Shown piece by piece: positions 18,962 through 28,308 of a stretch of DNA of 64,000 nucleotides. The stretch covers positions 1 to 64,000 of the forward strand of contig CAZIMS010000011.1 in assembly GCA_964540515.1 (NCBI GenBank). Reading direction: 5' to 3'. The position numbers were made by a program, and so were the translations under genes. This DNA comes from JAOAGA01 sp964540515. Its GTDB lineage: Bacteria > CALINM01. The first letter of the stretch is position 1. Every line of letters begins with the position of its first letter. A model generated the notes under the pieces. The model was not told where the DNA came from and did not search any database. It worked only from the letters and a program-made list of their open reading frames with translations.

Positions 18962-20068
18962 TTATAACCTTCCTAAATACCATTGATAGGTCTTCTTGAT
19001 ACCCTCATTAAGAGAGTGCTTAGCAAACCAGCCTAAGGAGTTTATCTTACTTACATCAAGAAGCTTCTTTGGTGTACCATCTGGTTTTGAGATATCATTA
19101 ACAATATCACCATCAAAGCCAACTATATCTTTGATAACAAAAGCAAGCTCTTTAATCTTAATGTCCTTACCAGTCCCTACATTCACAAAAAAATCCTCAC
19201 AGATCTTTTGAAAATCTGAGACTTCTTTGTTTTCCATAAGAAACAGGACCGCATCTGCCAGATCATCAACATACAAAAACTCCCTATAAGGCTCTCCTGT
19301 CCCCCACAAAAATACTTTATCCTCAAAAACGCCAAAACCCTTTAGATAATCTTTGATTCTTTCATCATCCAAGTCTTCACAAGTATTATTACCGAACACC
19401 TTAAAGTCCTTAATTACTAACTCATAATTTTTATCTTTCAGTAGCTTTGCTAAATGAAACTTCCTTATCAGAGCAGGTAACACATGAGAGTTAATTAGAT
19501 CAAAATTATCATTAGGACCATACAAATTAGTAGGCATAACTGAAAAAAAGTTTGCCCCATACTGTTCGTTATAATATCTGCACAACTTAATAGCTGATAT
19601 CTTTGCAATCGCATAGGCCTCATTAGTAGGTTCCAGTAATCCAGTAAGTAGATATTCTTCCTTCATAGGTTGAGGAGCAAACTTAGGATAAATACAGGAA
19701 GAGCCTAAATTTAAGAGCTTTTTAACATTACTCTTATAGGATGAGTGAATAATATTTAGGGCTATTGCTAAATTCTCATATATAAAATCTGCCTTATAGG
19801 TATTATTTGCTACAATTCCACCAACCCTTGCAGCAGATAATATGACCCAATCAGGCCTTACATCATCAAAAAACCTCTCCGTTTCCGATTGATTAGTAAG
19901 ATCAACTTTATAAAAACTTACAAGATTACCATACTTATTAGTAGGAGGATTCGTACGGTAATAGGTGCCAATCACATTTTTATAACCATTTCTCAAAAAA
20001 TTATCTAACACTGAGGATCCTACTAAACCTGTAGCGCCAGTAACCAATACCTTAATGTCCCTATTCAT
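18962..20068 (-). CDS. fcl: GDP-L-fucose synthase
   Basis: The 368-residue short-chain dehydrogenase/reductase performs the epimerase-reductase step from GDP-4-keto-6-deoxymannose to GDP-L-fucose. It has the NADPH motif TGATGLVGSSV, the serine in NLGSSCIYP and YAIAKI for the YxxxK pair. NLYGPNDNFD and EFLYVDDLADA are typical of Fcl. It is somewhat longer than the usual 310-320 residues because of an insertion around 215-245. It lies 12 bases after gmd, so the pair makes GDP-fucose for surface glycan. Confidence 0.93.
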   Translation of the reverse strand: MNRDIKVLVTGATGLVGSSVLDNFLRNGYKNVIGTYYRTNPPTNKYGNLVSFYKVDLTNQSETERFFDDVRPDWVILSAARVGGIVANNTYKADFIYENLAIALNIIHSSYKSNVKKLLNLGSSCIYPKFAPQPMKEEYLLTGLLEPTNEAYAIAKISAIKLCRYYNEQYGANFFSVMPTNLYGPNDNFDLINSHVLPALIRKFHLAKLLKDKNYELVIKDFKVFGNNTCEDLDDERIKDYLKGFGVFEDKVFLWGTGEPYREFLYVDDLADAVLFLMENKEVSDFQKICEDFFVNVGTGKDIKIKELAFVIKDIVGFDGDIVNDISKPDGTPKKLLDVSKINSLGWFAKHSLNEGIKKTYQWYLGRL

Positions 20069-20080
20069 CTTTAAGATCCC

Positions 20081-21259
20081 TTATAACCCACAACTATTTG
20101 GCAAACCAAGGCCGCACTTTTTAAGAACAAGCTCTCTATAACTTTTTTGTAAATCACCATCAATCATATCCTTAACGAGGTCTTCAAGGTTATGCTTTGG
20201 CTCCCAGCCTAACTTTACCTTTGCTTTAGTTGCATCGCCTATTAAAATATCAACCTCTGATGGTCTAAAATACCTCTTATCCACAGCAATCACAGCCTTA
20301 CCAACAAGAGATAAGGCTCTTTTTTTTATACTCTCAATATGTTCATTTGCTATCCCTTTTTTTTGCAACTTCTCAACAAGTTTTCCTTCATCAACATTAG
20401 TAACAAAACCCTCTTCTCCAACCCCTTCACCACTATAGCCAATCTCAATCCCTAACTCATTAAAGGCCATCTTTACAAAATCTCTAACCGTTGTGGTCTT
20501 TCCAGTAGCAAGTACATAGTCATCTGGTTCAGGCTGTTGAAGAATTAAGTACATACCCTCCACATAGTCCTTTGCATGTCCCCAATCCCTCTTTGCGTTA
20601 AGATTGCCCAAATAAACCTTTTTCTGTAAACCCATCAAAATTTTTGTAGCTCCCATGGTAATCTTTCTTGTAACAAAAGTTTCGCCTCTAATGGGGCTTT
20701 CGTGATTAAAAAGGATACCATTACAGGCAAACATATTATATGCCTCTCTATAATTAACGGTGATCCAATAGGCATACATCTTAGCAACACCATAGGGGCT
20801 TCGAGGATAGAAAGGTGTAGTTTCTTTTTGGGGTATTTCCTGGACCTTACCATAAAGCTCAGAGGTAGAAGCCTGATATATCCTAACCCTATCCTTCATA
20901 TTAAGAAGCCTAACACCCTCAAGAATTCTTAACGTTCCAATACCATCGGCATTTGCCGTATACTCAGGTTGTTCAAAACTCACAGCGACATGAGACTGTG
21001 CAGCCAAGTTATATATCTCATCTGGTTGAATCTTCTGAATAAGATGGGTTAAGCTAAGACTATCAGTAAGATCTCCATAATGAAGATAAAAATTAGTCTC
21101 CTCCTCGTGAGGATCCTTATAAAGATGATCGATCCTCTCGGTATTAAATAGAGATGACCTTCTTTTAACACCGTGCACTTCATAGCCTTTTTGCAACAAA
21201 AACTCAGCAAGATAGGCGCCATCTTGTCCTGTAATACCCGTAACCAAAGCTTTTTTCAT
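20081..21259 (-). CDS. gmd: GDP-mannose 4,6-dehydratase
   Basis: The 392-residue enzyme converts GDP-mannose to GDP-4-keto-6-deoxymannose. The NADP motif TGITGQDGAYLAEFLL, the GVKRRSSLFNTERIDHLY segment, the STSELYGK threonine/serine region and SPYGVAKMYAYW are diagnostic. The domain 275-340 contains an insertion (GVGEEGFVTNVDEGKLVEKL) seen in some Gmd proteins. It is followed by fcl. A clear AGGAG lies upstream of the ATG. Confidence 0.96.
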   Translation of the reverse strand: MKKALVTGITGQDGAYLAEFLLQKGYEVHGVKRRSSLFNTERIDHLYKDPHEEETNFYLHYGDLTDSLSLTHLIQKIQPDEIYNLAAQSHVAVSFEQPEYTANADGIGTLRILEGVRLLNMKDRVRIYQASTSELYGKVQEIPQKETTPFYPRSPYGVAKMYAYWITVNYREAYNMFACNGILFNHESPIRGETFVTRKITMGATKILMGLQKKVYLGNLNAKRDWGHAKDYVEGMYLILQQPEPDDYVLATGKTTTVRDFVKMAFNELGIEIGYSGEGVGEEGFVTNVDEGKLVEKLQKKGIANEHIESIKKRALSLVGKAVIAVDKRYFRPSEVDILIGDATKAKVKLGWEPKHNLEDLVKDMIDGDLQKSYRELVLKKCGLGLPNSCGL

Positions 21260-21303
21260 TTACTGCTCCTCAATAAAACGTTTTTCAAGAAAATATATCA
21301 CAA

Positions 21304-21333
21304 ATTATAAACTCCGTTAATATAAAAGTACAA
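21304..21333 (-). promoter_or_regulatory. Candidate gmd-fcl promoter
   Basis: On the minus strand TTGTAC (21333-21328) and TATAAT (21309-21304) are separated by 18 bases, about 45 bases upstream of the gmd start. The -10 is perfect, but the -35 matches the consensus at only three positions. Confidence 0.4.
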
Positions 21334-21570
21334 TCTCAAAAAATTTTAGAAATAAATTATCAAAAAAATACTGGCAGAACATAAAGATGGTGAAATTTAA
21401 TAAAAAATTGCGACTATATACAAGCTTTTAACCTGCTCCTATATTTATTATTCCCTTCATCTTATTTTTCTTTTGTTAAGTTGTAAGTGATGAATAAATA
21501 TGAAACTTTTACCATTTAATAACTTATTTAATGATTTATAGCTACGATATCCATAAAAGTTAAAAAACTA

Positions 21571-21599
21571 TAGAATCGAGTATTTTTTTGTTGTATAAT
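21571..21599 (+). promoter_or_regulatory. Candidate tRNA-Arg promoter
   Basis: A perfect TATAAT at 21594-21599 lies 13 bases before the mature tRNA 5' end. The best -35 at a 17-base spacing, TAGAAT (21571-21576), is weak. Confidence 0.45.
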
Positions 21600-21612
21600 T
21601 AAGTTCTTCCTT

Positions 21613-21686
21613 GCCCCCGTAGCTCAGTAGGATAGAGCGCAGGATTCCTAATCCTGAGGCCGTGTGTTCGATCCACGCCGGGGGCG
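21613..21686 (+). tRNA. tRNA-Arg (anticodon CCT)
   Basis: The cloverleaf folds fully. The acceptor stem GCCCCCG pairs with CGGGGGC (21679-21685). The D-arm has GCTC/GAGC, and the anticodon stem CAGGA/TCCTG encloses loop TTCCTAA with anticodon CCT, which reads AGG. The T-arm is GTGTG-TTCGATC-CACGC with one G-T pair. The discriminator base is G at 21686. CCA is not encoded, so it must be added by the nucleotidyltransferase. It converges with phoH. Confidence 0.95.
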
Positions 21687-21693
21687 TAATTAA

Positions 21694-22992
21694 TTATAAA
21701 AGTTCTGCAGCCCTTTCCGCTAACTTAGATCTGGCACTCTGGGTTAAGTTGAGATAACAAAAGTTTTCTTCCTGTATAAATCTGCTTATAAGATAAGATA
21801 ATCCATTTGAGCTAAAATCTAAATAGGGGGTATCTATCTGATATAAATCACCTGTAAAAATAATCTTAGTGCCTTCTCCACATCTTGTTATTATAGTTTT
21901 TACGTCCAAAGGCCTTAGGTTTTGTGCTTCATCGATTATTATATATCGATGAGGTAAGCTTCTTCCTCTTATATATGTCAACGGCTCGATCTGTATCATT
22001 CCTGAGTCTATAAAATATCTCGAACTTTTGTATTTAACCGGTTTGCCCTCTTTTTTTGTATCTGCAGGTGATCCTACGATTACATCAAGATTATCATAGA
22101 TGGGCTGCATCCAAGGACCTAACTTCTCTTCTACATCACCAGGTAAAAAGCCTATGTCCTGTCCCACAATAGGGATTACGGGTCTTGATACTAATATCTG
22201 TTCGTAGTATTTCTCATTTATGTTGTCCTGTTCCTTACCCTGATTTTTTAAGTTTTGTAGTTTTGCTAAACTTCTCTCTAACATATGCATTCCCGCCGCG
22301 AGGGAAAGTAATGTCTTGCCTGTACCTGCTTTGCCAGTTAAGGTCACTACATCGATTTTATCACACAATAAAGCATCTAAGGCACAAAGCTGTTCTATAT
22401 TTTTTGGGGCGATACCCATTATAGCTTTCCATTTTTTAATGGGTTCCATATTTTTCTCACCCCATACTCTATAAATATCATCACCTCTTTTTAGATACCT
22501 AACTGATTTTATGCCATTTCTATAATCATCTTCTACTACAACTCCATATTTCTGAAATAGGTAAGTTTTATCGTGTTTGTAGTCCTGAACTGTTATCCCC
22601 AGGGCTTCAGCTTTTATCCTCACTGCAGTATCTTTTGATACAAGTATTACAGGTTTTTTAACACTTTTTTTACTTCTATCCAGTGCAAGGGAGATAATCC
22701 TATTATCCATTAAGATTGGATTACAGATGTCATAGTCTTTATCAACAGCTACTTGAATAGTACCCCCTGACTCAAGCTTTATACCTTTTGAGATATTGCC
22801 CTTTTCTCTTAAAGAGTCAATAATCCTTAAAGCCATTCTTGCAGAAAAGGGGATCTCTCCATGTCCTTTTTTCAGTTTATCAAGCTCTTCTACTACTGTT
22901 ATTGGTATAACTACATCATTGTCTTGAAACTTAAAGACACACTCTGGGTCATGGATTAACACGTTGGTATCGATTACAAATACTTTTTTCAT
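21694..22992 (-). CDS. PIN-PhoH family ATPase/ribonuclease-like protein
   Basis: The protein (432 residues from this start) has an amino-terminal PIN nuclease domain (about 1-140, with VIDTNVLIHDP and the acidic residues typical of PIN). A PhoH-type P-loop ATPase domain follows, with Walker A LTGKAGTGKTLLSLA and Walker B YIIIDEAQNL. This is the PhoH2/YlaK type, linked in other bacteria to RNA unwinding and degradation. I choose the ATG at 22992, since AAGGAG lies five bases before it; the in-frame GTG at 22998 would be too close to that site. It follows nth by about ten bases, with its ribosome site over the nth stop. Confidence 0.9.
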   Translation of the reverse strand: MKKVFVIDTNVLIHDPECVFKFQDNDVVIPITVVEELDKLKKGHGEIPFSARMALRIIDSLREKGNISKGIKLESGGTIQVAVDKDYDICNPILMDNRIISLALDRSKKSVKKPVILVSKDTAVRIKAEALGITVQDYKHDKTYLFQKYGVVVEDDYRNGIKSVRYLKRGDDIYRVWGEKNMEPIKKWKAIMGIAPKNIEQLCALDALLCDKIDVVTLTGKAGTGKTLLSLAAGMHMLERSLAKLQNLKNQGKEQDNINEKYYEQILVSRPVIPIVGQDIGFLPGDVEEKLGPWMQPIYDNLDVIVGSPADTKKEGKPVKYKSSRYFIDSGMIQIEPLTYIRGRSLPHRYIIIDEAQNLRPLDVKTIITRCGEGTKIIFTGDLYQIDTPYLDFSSNGLSYLISRFIQEENFCYLNLTQSARSKLAERAAELL

Positions 22993-23001
22993 CTCCACTC
23001 C

Positions 23002-23637
23002 TTAGATCTGATTTGAGGGACATAAGTCATATAAAACACATTCTTTGTGATTTGGTTTTTTTGCTTTACAAACATTTCTTCCATGATATATAAGAAGATT
23101 AGAAAGCTCTCCCCACTTTTCTTGGGGTGTATTTTCCATCAGATCTCTCTCAATCTTAACTGGGTCTTCAAAGTCAGACAGTCCAATTCTACCAGCCAGC
23201 CTCTTAACATGGGTGTCAACGGCAATGCCTTCATTAATGCCATAGGCCTCAGACAAAACTATATTTGCAGTTTTTCTTGCTACTCCTTGTAGGGTAATCA
23301 TATCTTCCATCCTTTTTGGTACCTCTCCATTAAAAAACTTTATGATCCTCTCAGCGGTAGCTTTAATGTTTTTGGCCTTGTTCCTATAAAAATTAATGGA
23401 TTTAATTAGCTCAATTATCTCTTCGATGTCAGCCTTTACAAAATCTTCTGGTGTTTTTAATTTTTTAAAAAGTTTTTCTGTGACGATGTTTACCCTTTCA
23501 TCAGTTGTTTGAGCTGACAATATCGTAGCTACAAGTAATTGAAAGGGTGTCTGAAAGCTTAGGGCTGTTTTGGCAGAAGGATATATCTTTTCAAGTCTCT
23601 CAAGTATTATTTTTATCTTTTCTTTTCTATCAAGCAT
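23002..23637 (-). CDS. nth: Endonuclease III, with Cys-to-His change at the Fe-S cluster
   Basis: The 211-residue DNA glycosylase/AP lyase removes oxidised pyrimidines. The helix-hairpin-helix LQGVARKTAN supplies the catalytic lysine, and VDTHVKRLAGR the catalytic aspartate. The carboxy-terminal cluster loop normally reads C-x6-C-x2-C-x5-C. Here it reads C190-x6-H197-x2-C200-x5-C206, with the second ligand a CAC (His) codon. The cluster may use a histidine ligand or be lost or altered. Length and all other motifs are normal. It is co-directional with phoH and divergent from truD. Confidence 0.93.
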   Translation of the reverse strand: MLDRKEKIKIILERLEKIYPSAKTALSFQTPFQLLVATILSAQTTDERVNIVTEKLFKKLKTPEDFVKADIEEIIELIKSINFYRNKAKNIKATAERIIKFFNGEVPKRMEDMITLQGVARKTANIVLSEAYGINEGIAVDTHVKRLAGRIGLSDFEDPVKIERDLMENTPQEKWGELSNLLIYHGRNVCKAKKPNHKECVLYDLCPSNQI

Positions 23638-23661
23638 AAGTTCTCCCTAAATTATAAGGTA

Positions 23662-23690
23662 ATGACCATTATAACTTTTTTTATTATAAT
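23662..23690 (+). promoter_or_regulatory. Promoter abutting the truD start codon
   Basis: ATGACC (23662-23667), a 17-base spacer and a perfect TATAAT (23685-23690) precede the ATG at 23697 by only six bases. No Shine-Dalgarno exists, so a leaderless mRNA is likely. Confidence 0.6.
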
Positions 23691-23696
23691 GATTAA

Positions 23697-24866
23697 ATGA
23701 AAATTAAAGTTAAACCTGAAGACTTCATCGTAAAAGAGTTTGCTGATTTTAAGTTAAAGCCCGATGGCAAAAATTTTCTTTACCTTTTGGAAAAGACAAA
23801 CTGGAATACCCTAGATGCCATAAGGTTAATTGCAAAAAAAAATCAAGTTAACCCTTCTAAGATAAATTACTGCGGTAAGAAAGATAGATACGCAAAAACT
23901 ATTCAATATGTAACTTGCGGTCAAAGGCTTAAAAATGAAAATATTAATGAAAATATAAAGATTTCTTTACTCGGTAGAACTGATAATCTCGCCTCCCCTG
24001 CTAAGATTACAAAAAATCAATTCATAATTAAAATTAGAGATATTAACCTCAACAAAATAGAAGAGCTAAAGTATAGAATAAGAGAGGTTGAACAGTGCGG
24101 TTTTCCAAACTATTTTGGTGATCAGAGGTTTGGAAGCTATGACAAAAATTTAGGTTTTTTTGCCGAGAAGTTTTTAAAAGCTCAATATAACGGTGCCCTT
24201 AAATCTTTATTATGCTCAATCCATAGCGAAGATGATAAAGCCACAAAGGATAGAAAGAGATTATTTTTTGAGAAATGGGGAGATTTTAAAAGTTTAAAGG
24301 ACTACGCAAAGACAAGATTGGAAAGAGATATTTTTCAGATCTTAAGTGCTAAGCCCAAGGCTTTTTTAGAGGCAGTGCACTCTTACCCTATTGAAGAGAT
24401 ATCAATGGCTTTTTCAGCTTATCAGTCATATCTATGGAATAATATGCTTGCTAAAGTTATAGAAGACTTTGGATTTAATAAGAAAATCCCTATCAAAGGC
24501 TGGCAATACCCTATTTACATAAACATCTCAAAGGAGAAGCTATCCCTCCTTAAAAAAATTATTATTCCTACACCAGGTATAAAACCAGTTTTTTATGACG
24601 AATATATAGAAAAAGTTTATGATGCAGTCATAAAAGAAGAAAAACTCTATCAAGCAAGGTTTAGCCTTAGGAAATATAGAAAGGTAATAATAAAATCTTT
24701 TCCCCGCAGTGCTTTGGTTATACCCGAAGGCTTAACCATCTTAAAAGAAGAAAAAGACGATATTTACAGAGATAAAGTTGCTATAACTATATCATTCTCC
24801 CTTCCTAAAGGCAGCTACGCAACTGTGCTTATTAAATCATTAGAAGTTATAGATAATTTACCTTAG
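23697..24866 (+). CDS. truD: tRNA pseudouridine(13) synthase TruD
   Basis: The 389-residue enzyme modifies uridine 13 of tRNA. The amino end KVKPEDFIVKE, the catalytic aspartate in YCGKKDRYAKT, the segment NYFGDQRFGS and the late AFSAYQSYLWN motif are all TruD hallmarks. The insert TRUD domain lies around 150-300. Its ATG sits six bases after a TATAAT, with no ribosome binding site. It is a single gene, divergent from nth-phoH. Confidence 0.94.
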   Translation: MKIKVKPEDFIVKEFADFKLKPDGKNFLYLLEKTNWNTLDAIRLIAKKNQVNPSKINYCGKKDRYAKTIQYVTCGQRLKNENINENIKISLLGRTDNLASPAKITKNQFIIKIRDINLNKIEELKYRIREVEQCGFPNYFGDQRFGSYDKNLGFFAEKFLKAQYNGALKSLLCSIHSEDDKATKDRKRLFFEKWGDFKSLKDYAKTRLERDIFQILSAKPKAFLEAVHSYPIEEISMAFSAYQSYLWNNMLAKVIEDFGFNKKIPIKGWQYPIYINISKEKLSLLKKIIIPTPGIKPVFYDEYIEKVYDAVIKEEKLYQARFSLRKYRKVIIKSFPRSALVIPEGLTILKEEKDDIYRDKVAITISFSLPKGSYATVLIKSLEVIDNLP

Positions 24867-24877
24867 CCATTTTTAGC

Positions 24878-24906
24878 TTATCTTTTAAGACTCAAACTGA
24901 TATAAT
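24878..24906 (+). promoter_or_regulatory. Candidate gyrA promoter
   Basis: A perfect TATAAT (24901-24906) lies about 27 bases before gyrA. The -35 at a 17-base spacing, TTATCT (24878-24883), matches at three of six positions. Confidence 0.4.
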
Positions 24907-24932
24907 ATGCTGTTATTTTTTGCTCAGGAGGA

Positions 24933-27389
24933 ATGAAGTTGGATAATACCCTTTTTGGTCAGAACATTATTAAGGTTAGTATCGAAGATGAAGTAAAACA
25001 ATCATATTTAGATTACGCTATGAGCGTAATTGTTGGTAGAGCCTTACCAGATGCAAGAGATGGTTTAAAGCCTGTTCATAGAAGAATTTTATATGCCATG
25101 TATGATATGGGTAATGAGTGGAACAAACCTTATAAAAAATCAGCCCGTATAGTAGGTGATGTTATAGGTAAATATCACCCCCATGGAGATACCGCCGTTT
25201 ATGATGCCCTTGTGAGAATGGCTCAGGATTTCTCTATGAGGATGCCTCTTGTAGATGGTCAAGGTAACTTTGGTTCTATAGATGGGGACCCACCAGCTGC
25301 AATGAGATATACAGAAGTTAGGATGAGGCAGATTACCAATGAGCTTTTATCAGATTTAGATAAAGAAACTGTTGATTTTTCACCCAACTATGATGGCTCT
25401 TTGATGGAGCCAGTTGTCCTTCCAGCTAAATTTCCAAATTTACTAATAAATGGAGCTTCAGGTATAGCCGTTGGTATGGCAACAAATATGCCGCCCCATA
25501 ATATTTCTGAGTGCATAGATGCAGTTATCTATTTTATCAAAAACCCCCATTGCACAGTAGAAGAGCTTATTGAAATTATGCCTGGTCCTGACTTTCCAAC
25601 CTCAGGGGTAATTTATGGTCGAGGTGAGATACTAAACGCTTACCAAACAGGTCGTGGTAGCATAAAGATTAGGGGTAAGATGGAAGAAGAGCTTCTTAAG
25701 GGAGACAAAAGAGCTATCGTAATAACTGAACTGCCCTATCAGGTAAACAAGGCAGAGCTTATCAAAAAGATAGCAGAGCTTGTGAGAGACAAGAAGATAG
25801 AAGGAATATCAGAGATAAGAGATGAGTCAGATAAAGATGGTATAAGAGTTGTTATTGAGCTTAAGAGAGATGCTATCTCTACCTTGATTATGAATCAGTT
25901 ATTTAAGTTTACACCTCTCGAACAGACCTTTGGTGTAAACATGATTGCCCTAATTAAAGGACAGCCAAGACTTTTAAATCTAATTGATTTAATATCTATA
26001 TTCGTAGATCACCGAAAAGATGTAGTAATTAGAAGGACAAAATTTGAACTTCGCGAGGCAAGAAAAAAGGCACACATATTAGAAGGCCTAAAAAAGGCCA
26101 TTGATAATCTTGATCTAACTATTAGATTAATCAGAGAATCAAAATCCCCCAAAGAGGCTAAAGATGCCCTAATGTCTAATCTGGATATCTCGGAAGAACA
26201 GGCACAGGCCATCTTGGATATGAAGCTTCAGAGACTTACCAATTTAGAAAGAACAAAGATTATAGAAGACTATGAAAAAATTCTTAAGTATATCGCCGAG
26301 TTAGAAGAGATTTTAAGGGATGAAAAAAAGGTAATGGAGATAATTGTTAAAGAGTTAGAAGAGGTAAAGAATAAGTACGGCGATAAGAGAAGGACGGAGA
26401 TAGTTGACGAGACCATTGATCTTGTAAGGGAAGACCTAATCCCACAAGAAGAAGTAGTAATCACAATAACTCATAAAGGCTTTGTAAAAAGAACACCCAT
26501 TAACGAGTATAGAATGCAAAGAAGAGGTGGTAAAGGTAAGGTCGGGTTAACATTAAAAGAAGGTGATTTTATTAGGGATTTATTTATCTCTTCTACTCAC
26601 GACTTTATTCTTGCCTTCACATCTTTAGGCAGGATGTATGCCATAAAAGCTTATGAGTTTCCTGAAGCTGGTAGATCTGCCTACGGTAAGATAATAACAA
26701 ACTTCTTTCCGCTAAAGGAGAATGAGAAGGTAACAAACATCATCTCCATACCGAACTTTGAAGTTCAAAAAAATATTATCTTTGTCACAAAACAAGGTGT
26801 GGTCAAACGAACTGATTTAAAGCTCTTCTCAAACGTCAGAAAGTCAGGTATCAACGCAATAAACCTTCCTGAAGATGATCTTTTAGTATCGGTATCACTT
26901 ATCTCTGACGAAGAAAGTGTAATTTTATCAACAAAAAAAGGTAAAAGCATAAGATTTGAAGCACAGGATGTAAGAAGTATGGGTAGAACCGCCTATGGTG
27001 TAAAAGCTATAACTCTTGATGAAGATGATACAGTAGTTGCCATGGATGTTGTATCTGAAGATAGGGGCTCATTACTTACGGTTACAACTCGTGGCTACGG
27101 TAAAAAGACAGATCTCAATGAGTACAAGATTCAAGGCAGAGGTGGTAAGGGTATTTATACGGTAAGACTTACTGAAAAAAATGGAGAGGTTCTAAGTGTT
27201 TTGAGGATAAAAGATGATGAGGATGAGATTATACTTATATCAAGTTCTGGTAAAATTGTTAGGCTCTCCGTAAAAAACATCCCAGAATATTCAAGATTAG
27301 CCCAAGGAGTTAGACTCATTGACTTAACAGAAGAAGAGCAGATAGTTGGTGTTGCAAAATTATTAGAAAAGGAGAATGGAGATGAATAA
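24933..27389 (+). CDS. gyrA: DNA gyrase subunit A
   Basis: The 818-residue subunit cuts and rejoins DNA in the gyrase A2B2 complex. The catalytic tyrosine is in AAMRYTEVRM, and the quinolone region reads HPHGDTAVYDALVRM, with threonine where E. coli has Ser83 and aspartate conserved at 87. The GyrA box QRRGGKG near residue 530 marks it as gyrase, not topoisomerase IV. AGGAGG lies only two bases from this ATG. A TTG at 24939 has a seven-base spacing and could be the real start, shortening the protein by two residues. gyrB is not adjacent. Confidence 0.97.
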   Translation: MKLDNTLFGQNIIKVSIEDEVKQSYLDYAMSVIVGRALPDARDGLKPVHRRILYAMYDMGNEWNKPYKKSARIVGDVIGKYHPHGDTAVYDALVRMAQDFSMRMPLVDGQGNFGSIDGDPPAAMRYTEVRMRQITNELLSDLDKETVDFSPNYDGSLMEPVVLPAKFPNLLINGASGIAVGMATNMPPHNISECIDAVIYFIKNPHCTVEELIEIMPGPDFPTSGVIYGRGEILNAYQTGRGSIKIRGKMEEELLKGDKRAIVITELPYQVNKAELIKKIAELVRDKKIEGISEIRDESDKDGIRVVIELKRDAISTLIMNQLFKFTPLEQTFGVNMIALIKGQPRLLNLIDLISIFVDHRKDVVIRRTKFELREARKKAHILEGLKKAIDNLDLTIRLIRESKSPKEAKDALMSNLDISEEQAQAILDMKLQRLTNLERTKIIEDYEKILKYIAELEEILRDEKKVMEIIVKELEEVKNKYGDKRRTEIVDETIDLVREDLIPQEEVVITITHKGFVKRTPINEYRMQRRGGKGKVGLTLKEGDFIRDLFISSTHDFILAFTSLGRMYAIKAYEFPEAGRSAYGKIITNFFPLKENEKVTNIISIPNFEVQKNIIFVTKQGVVKRTDLKLFSNVRKSGINAINLPEDDLLVSVSLISDEESVILSTKKGKSIRFEAQDVRSMGRTAYGVKAITLDEDDTVVAMDVVSEDRGSLLTVTTRGYGKKTDLNEYKIQGRGGKGIYTVRLTEKNGEVLSVLRIKDDEDEIILISSSGKIVRLSVKNIPEYSRLAQGVRLIDLTEEEQIVGVAKLLEKENGDE

Positions 27390-28302
27390 AAAGATTTTTT
27401 TATTATTAATAATAGCAATATCTTTAACGTTTTTTGGTTGTGCTGAGAGAAAGGCGAAAGAAAATCACAAATTAGCAGAAGAGCTATTCAAAGGCGGTAA
27501 TTATAAAGAGGCAGCAGCAAAATATGCCGAAGTAATAAAACTTGATAAAGATATTCCTGAGGTAGAGGACTCCTATTTAAAGTTAGGAGTAATATATGCA
27601 AAGTATTTAGAAGACCCTAACTCCTCTGTCTTTTATCTTGAAGAGTTAATTAAAAAATATCCAAAATCTCAGAGGGTCTTGGAGGCAAGAAAAGAGGTAG
27701 GTGTAACTTATCTTTACAAACTAAACAAAGCAGATAAAGCATTAGAACAATTTGAAGTAATAGAAAAAGAAAATCCAAAGGTTCCTTATCTTGATGAGAT
27801 CGTATTCCTCAAGGGTAAGGCATATATCTCTTTAAATAAGCTTGATTTGGCTTCTAAAACCTATGAAAACTTTAGCACTATCTTTCCAAACTCAAAATAT
27901 CTCGAAGAGGTAGAATATCAAAAGTGTTTTCTCAAGCTAAATCTTGGAAAAAATAAAGAGGCCATTCAGTATTATGAAGACTTTCTTGTAAAATATCCCA
28001 ACTCCAGCTACGCAAGTTTAGCTCGCTACGACCTCGCTACAGCCTATGAAAATATGGGAGATCTAAACAAAGCATTAGATGCTTACAAAAGCGTTGGAAA
28101 GGATTATCCCAATCAAGAGGCTCTTAAGGTTAAGATAGAAAAATTGGAAGAAAGACTTAAGAAAAAAAGCAAAAAAGCTATAACAAGAACACCAAAATCT
28201 GTTAAAGAATCAAGAAAAAAACCCGCTACAGTTAAATCAAAGAAAACTACCAAGACAAAAAGCACAACTAACAAAAGCAGAAAAAAAACTGATTCTCAGT
28301 AG
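27382..28302 (+). CDS. TPR outer-membrane-type lipoprotein
   Basis: About 306 residues. A signal peptide with lipobox (LTFFGC) gives a lipid-anchored protein. Some five or six tetratricopeptide-like repeats follow (about 30-245; for example GNYKEAAAKYAEVIKLD and PNSSYASLARYDLATAYENMG). A very lysine-rich tail of some 55 residues closes it. It resembles the BamD/YbgF group of TPR periplasmic proteins but lacks a clear match to either. The start at 27382 is favoured because AAGGAG stands seven bases before it; the ATG at 27376 is too close. It overlaps the gyrA end by eight bases. Confidence 0.8.
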   Translation: MNKKIFLLLIIAISLTFFGCAERKAKENHKLAEELFKGGNYKEAAAKYAEVIKLDKDIPEVEDSYLKLGVIYAKYLEDPNSSVFYLEELIKKYPKSQRVLEARKEVGVTYLYKLNKADKALEQFEVIEKENPKVPYLDEIVFLKGKAYISLNKLDLASKTYENFSTIFPNSKYLEEVEYQKCFLKLNLGKNKEAIQYYEDFLVKYPNSSYASLARYDLATAYENMGDLNKALDAYKSVGKDYPNQEALKVKIEKLEERLKKKSKKAITRTPKSVKESRKKPATVKSKKTTKTKSTTNKSRKKTDSQ

Positions 28303-28308
28303 AAGCAA

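Larger units (their letters stand above)
21260..21612. other. Intergenic region between gmd and tRNA-Arg
   Basis: This 353-base stretch is very A+T-rich and lies between divergent transcription units. It holds a candidate gmd promoter at the left and a candidate tRNA promoter at the right. I see no open frame with a ribosome binding site, no repeat and no structured RNA in the middle. Confidence 0.5.

Noticed and set aside
21613..21686. tRNA-Arg as an integration site
   Set aside because: No integrase gene, direct repeat of the tRNA 3' end, or foreign block adjoins it; xerC is housekeeping in position.
24933..27389. Topoisomerase IV ParC instead of GyrA
   Set aside because: The GyrA box QRRGGKG and full six-blade length fit gyrase.
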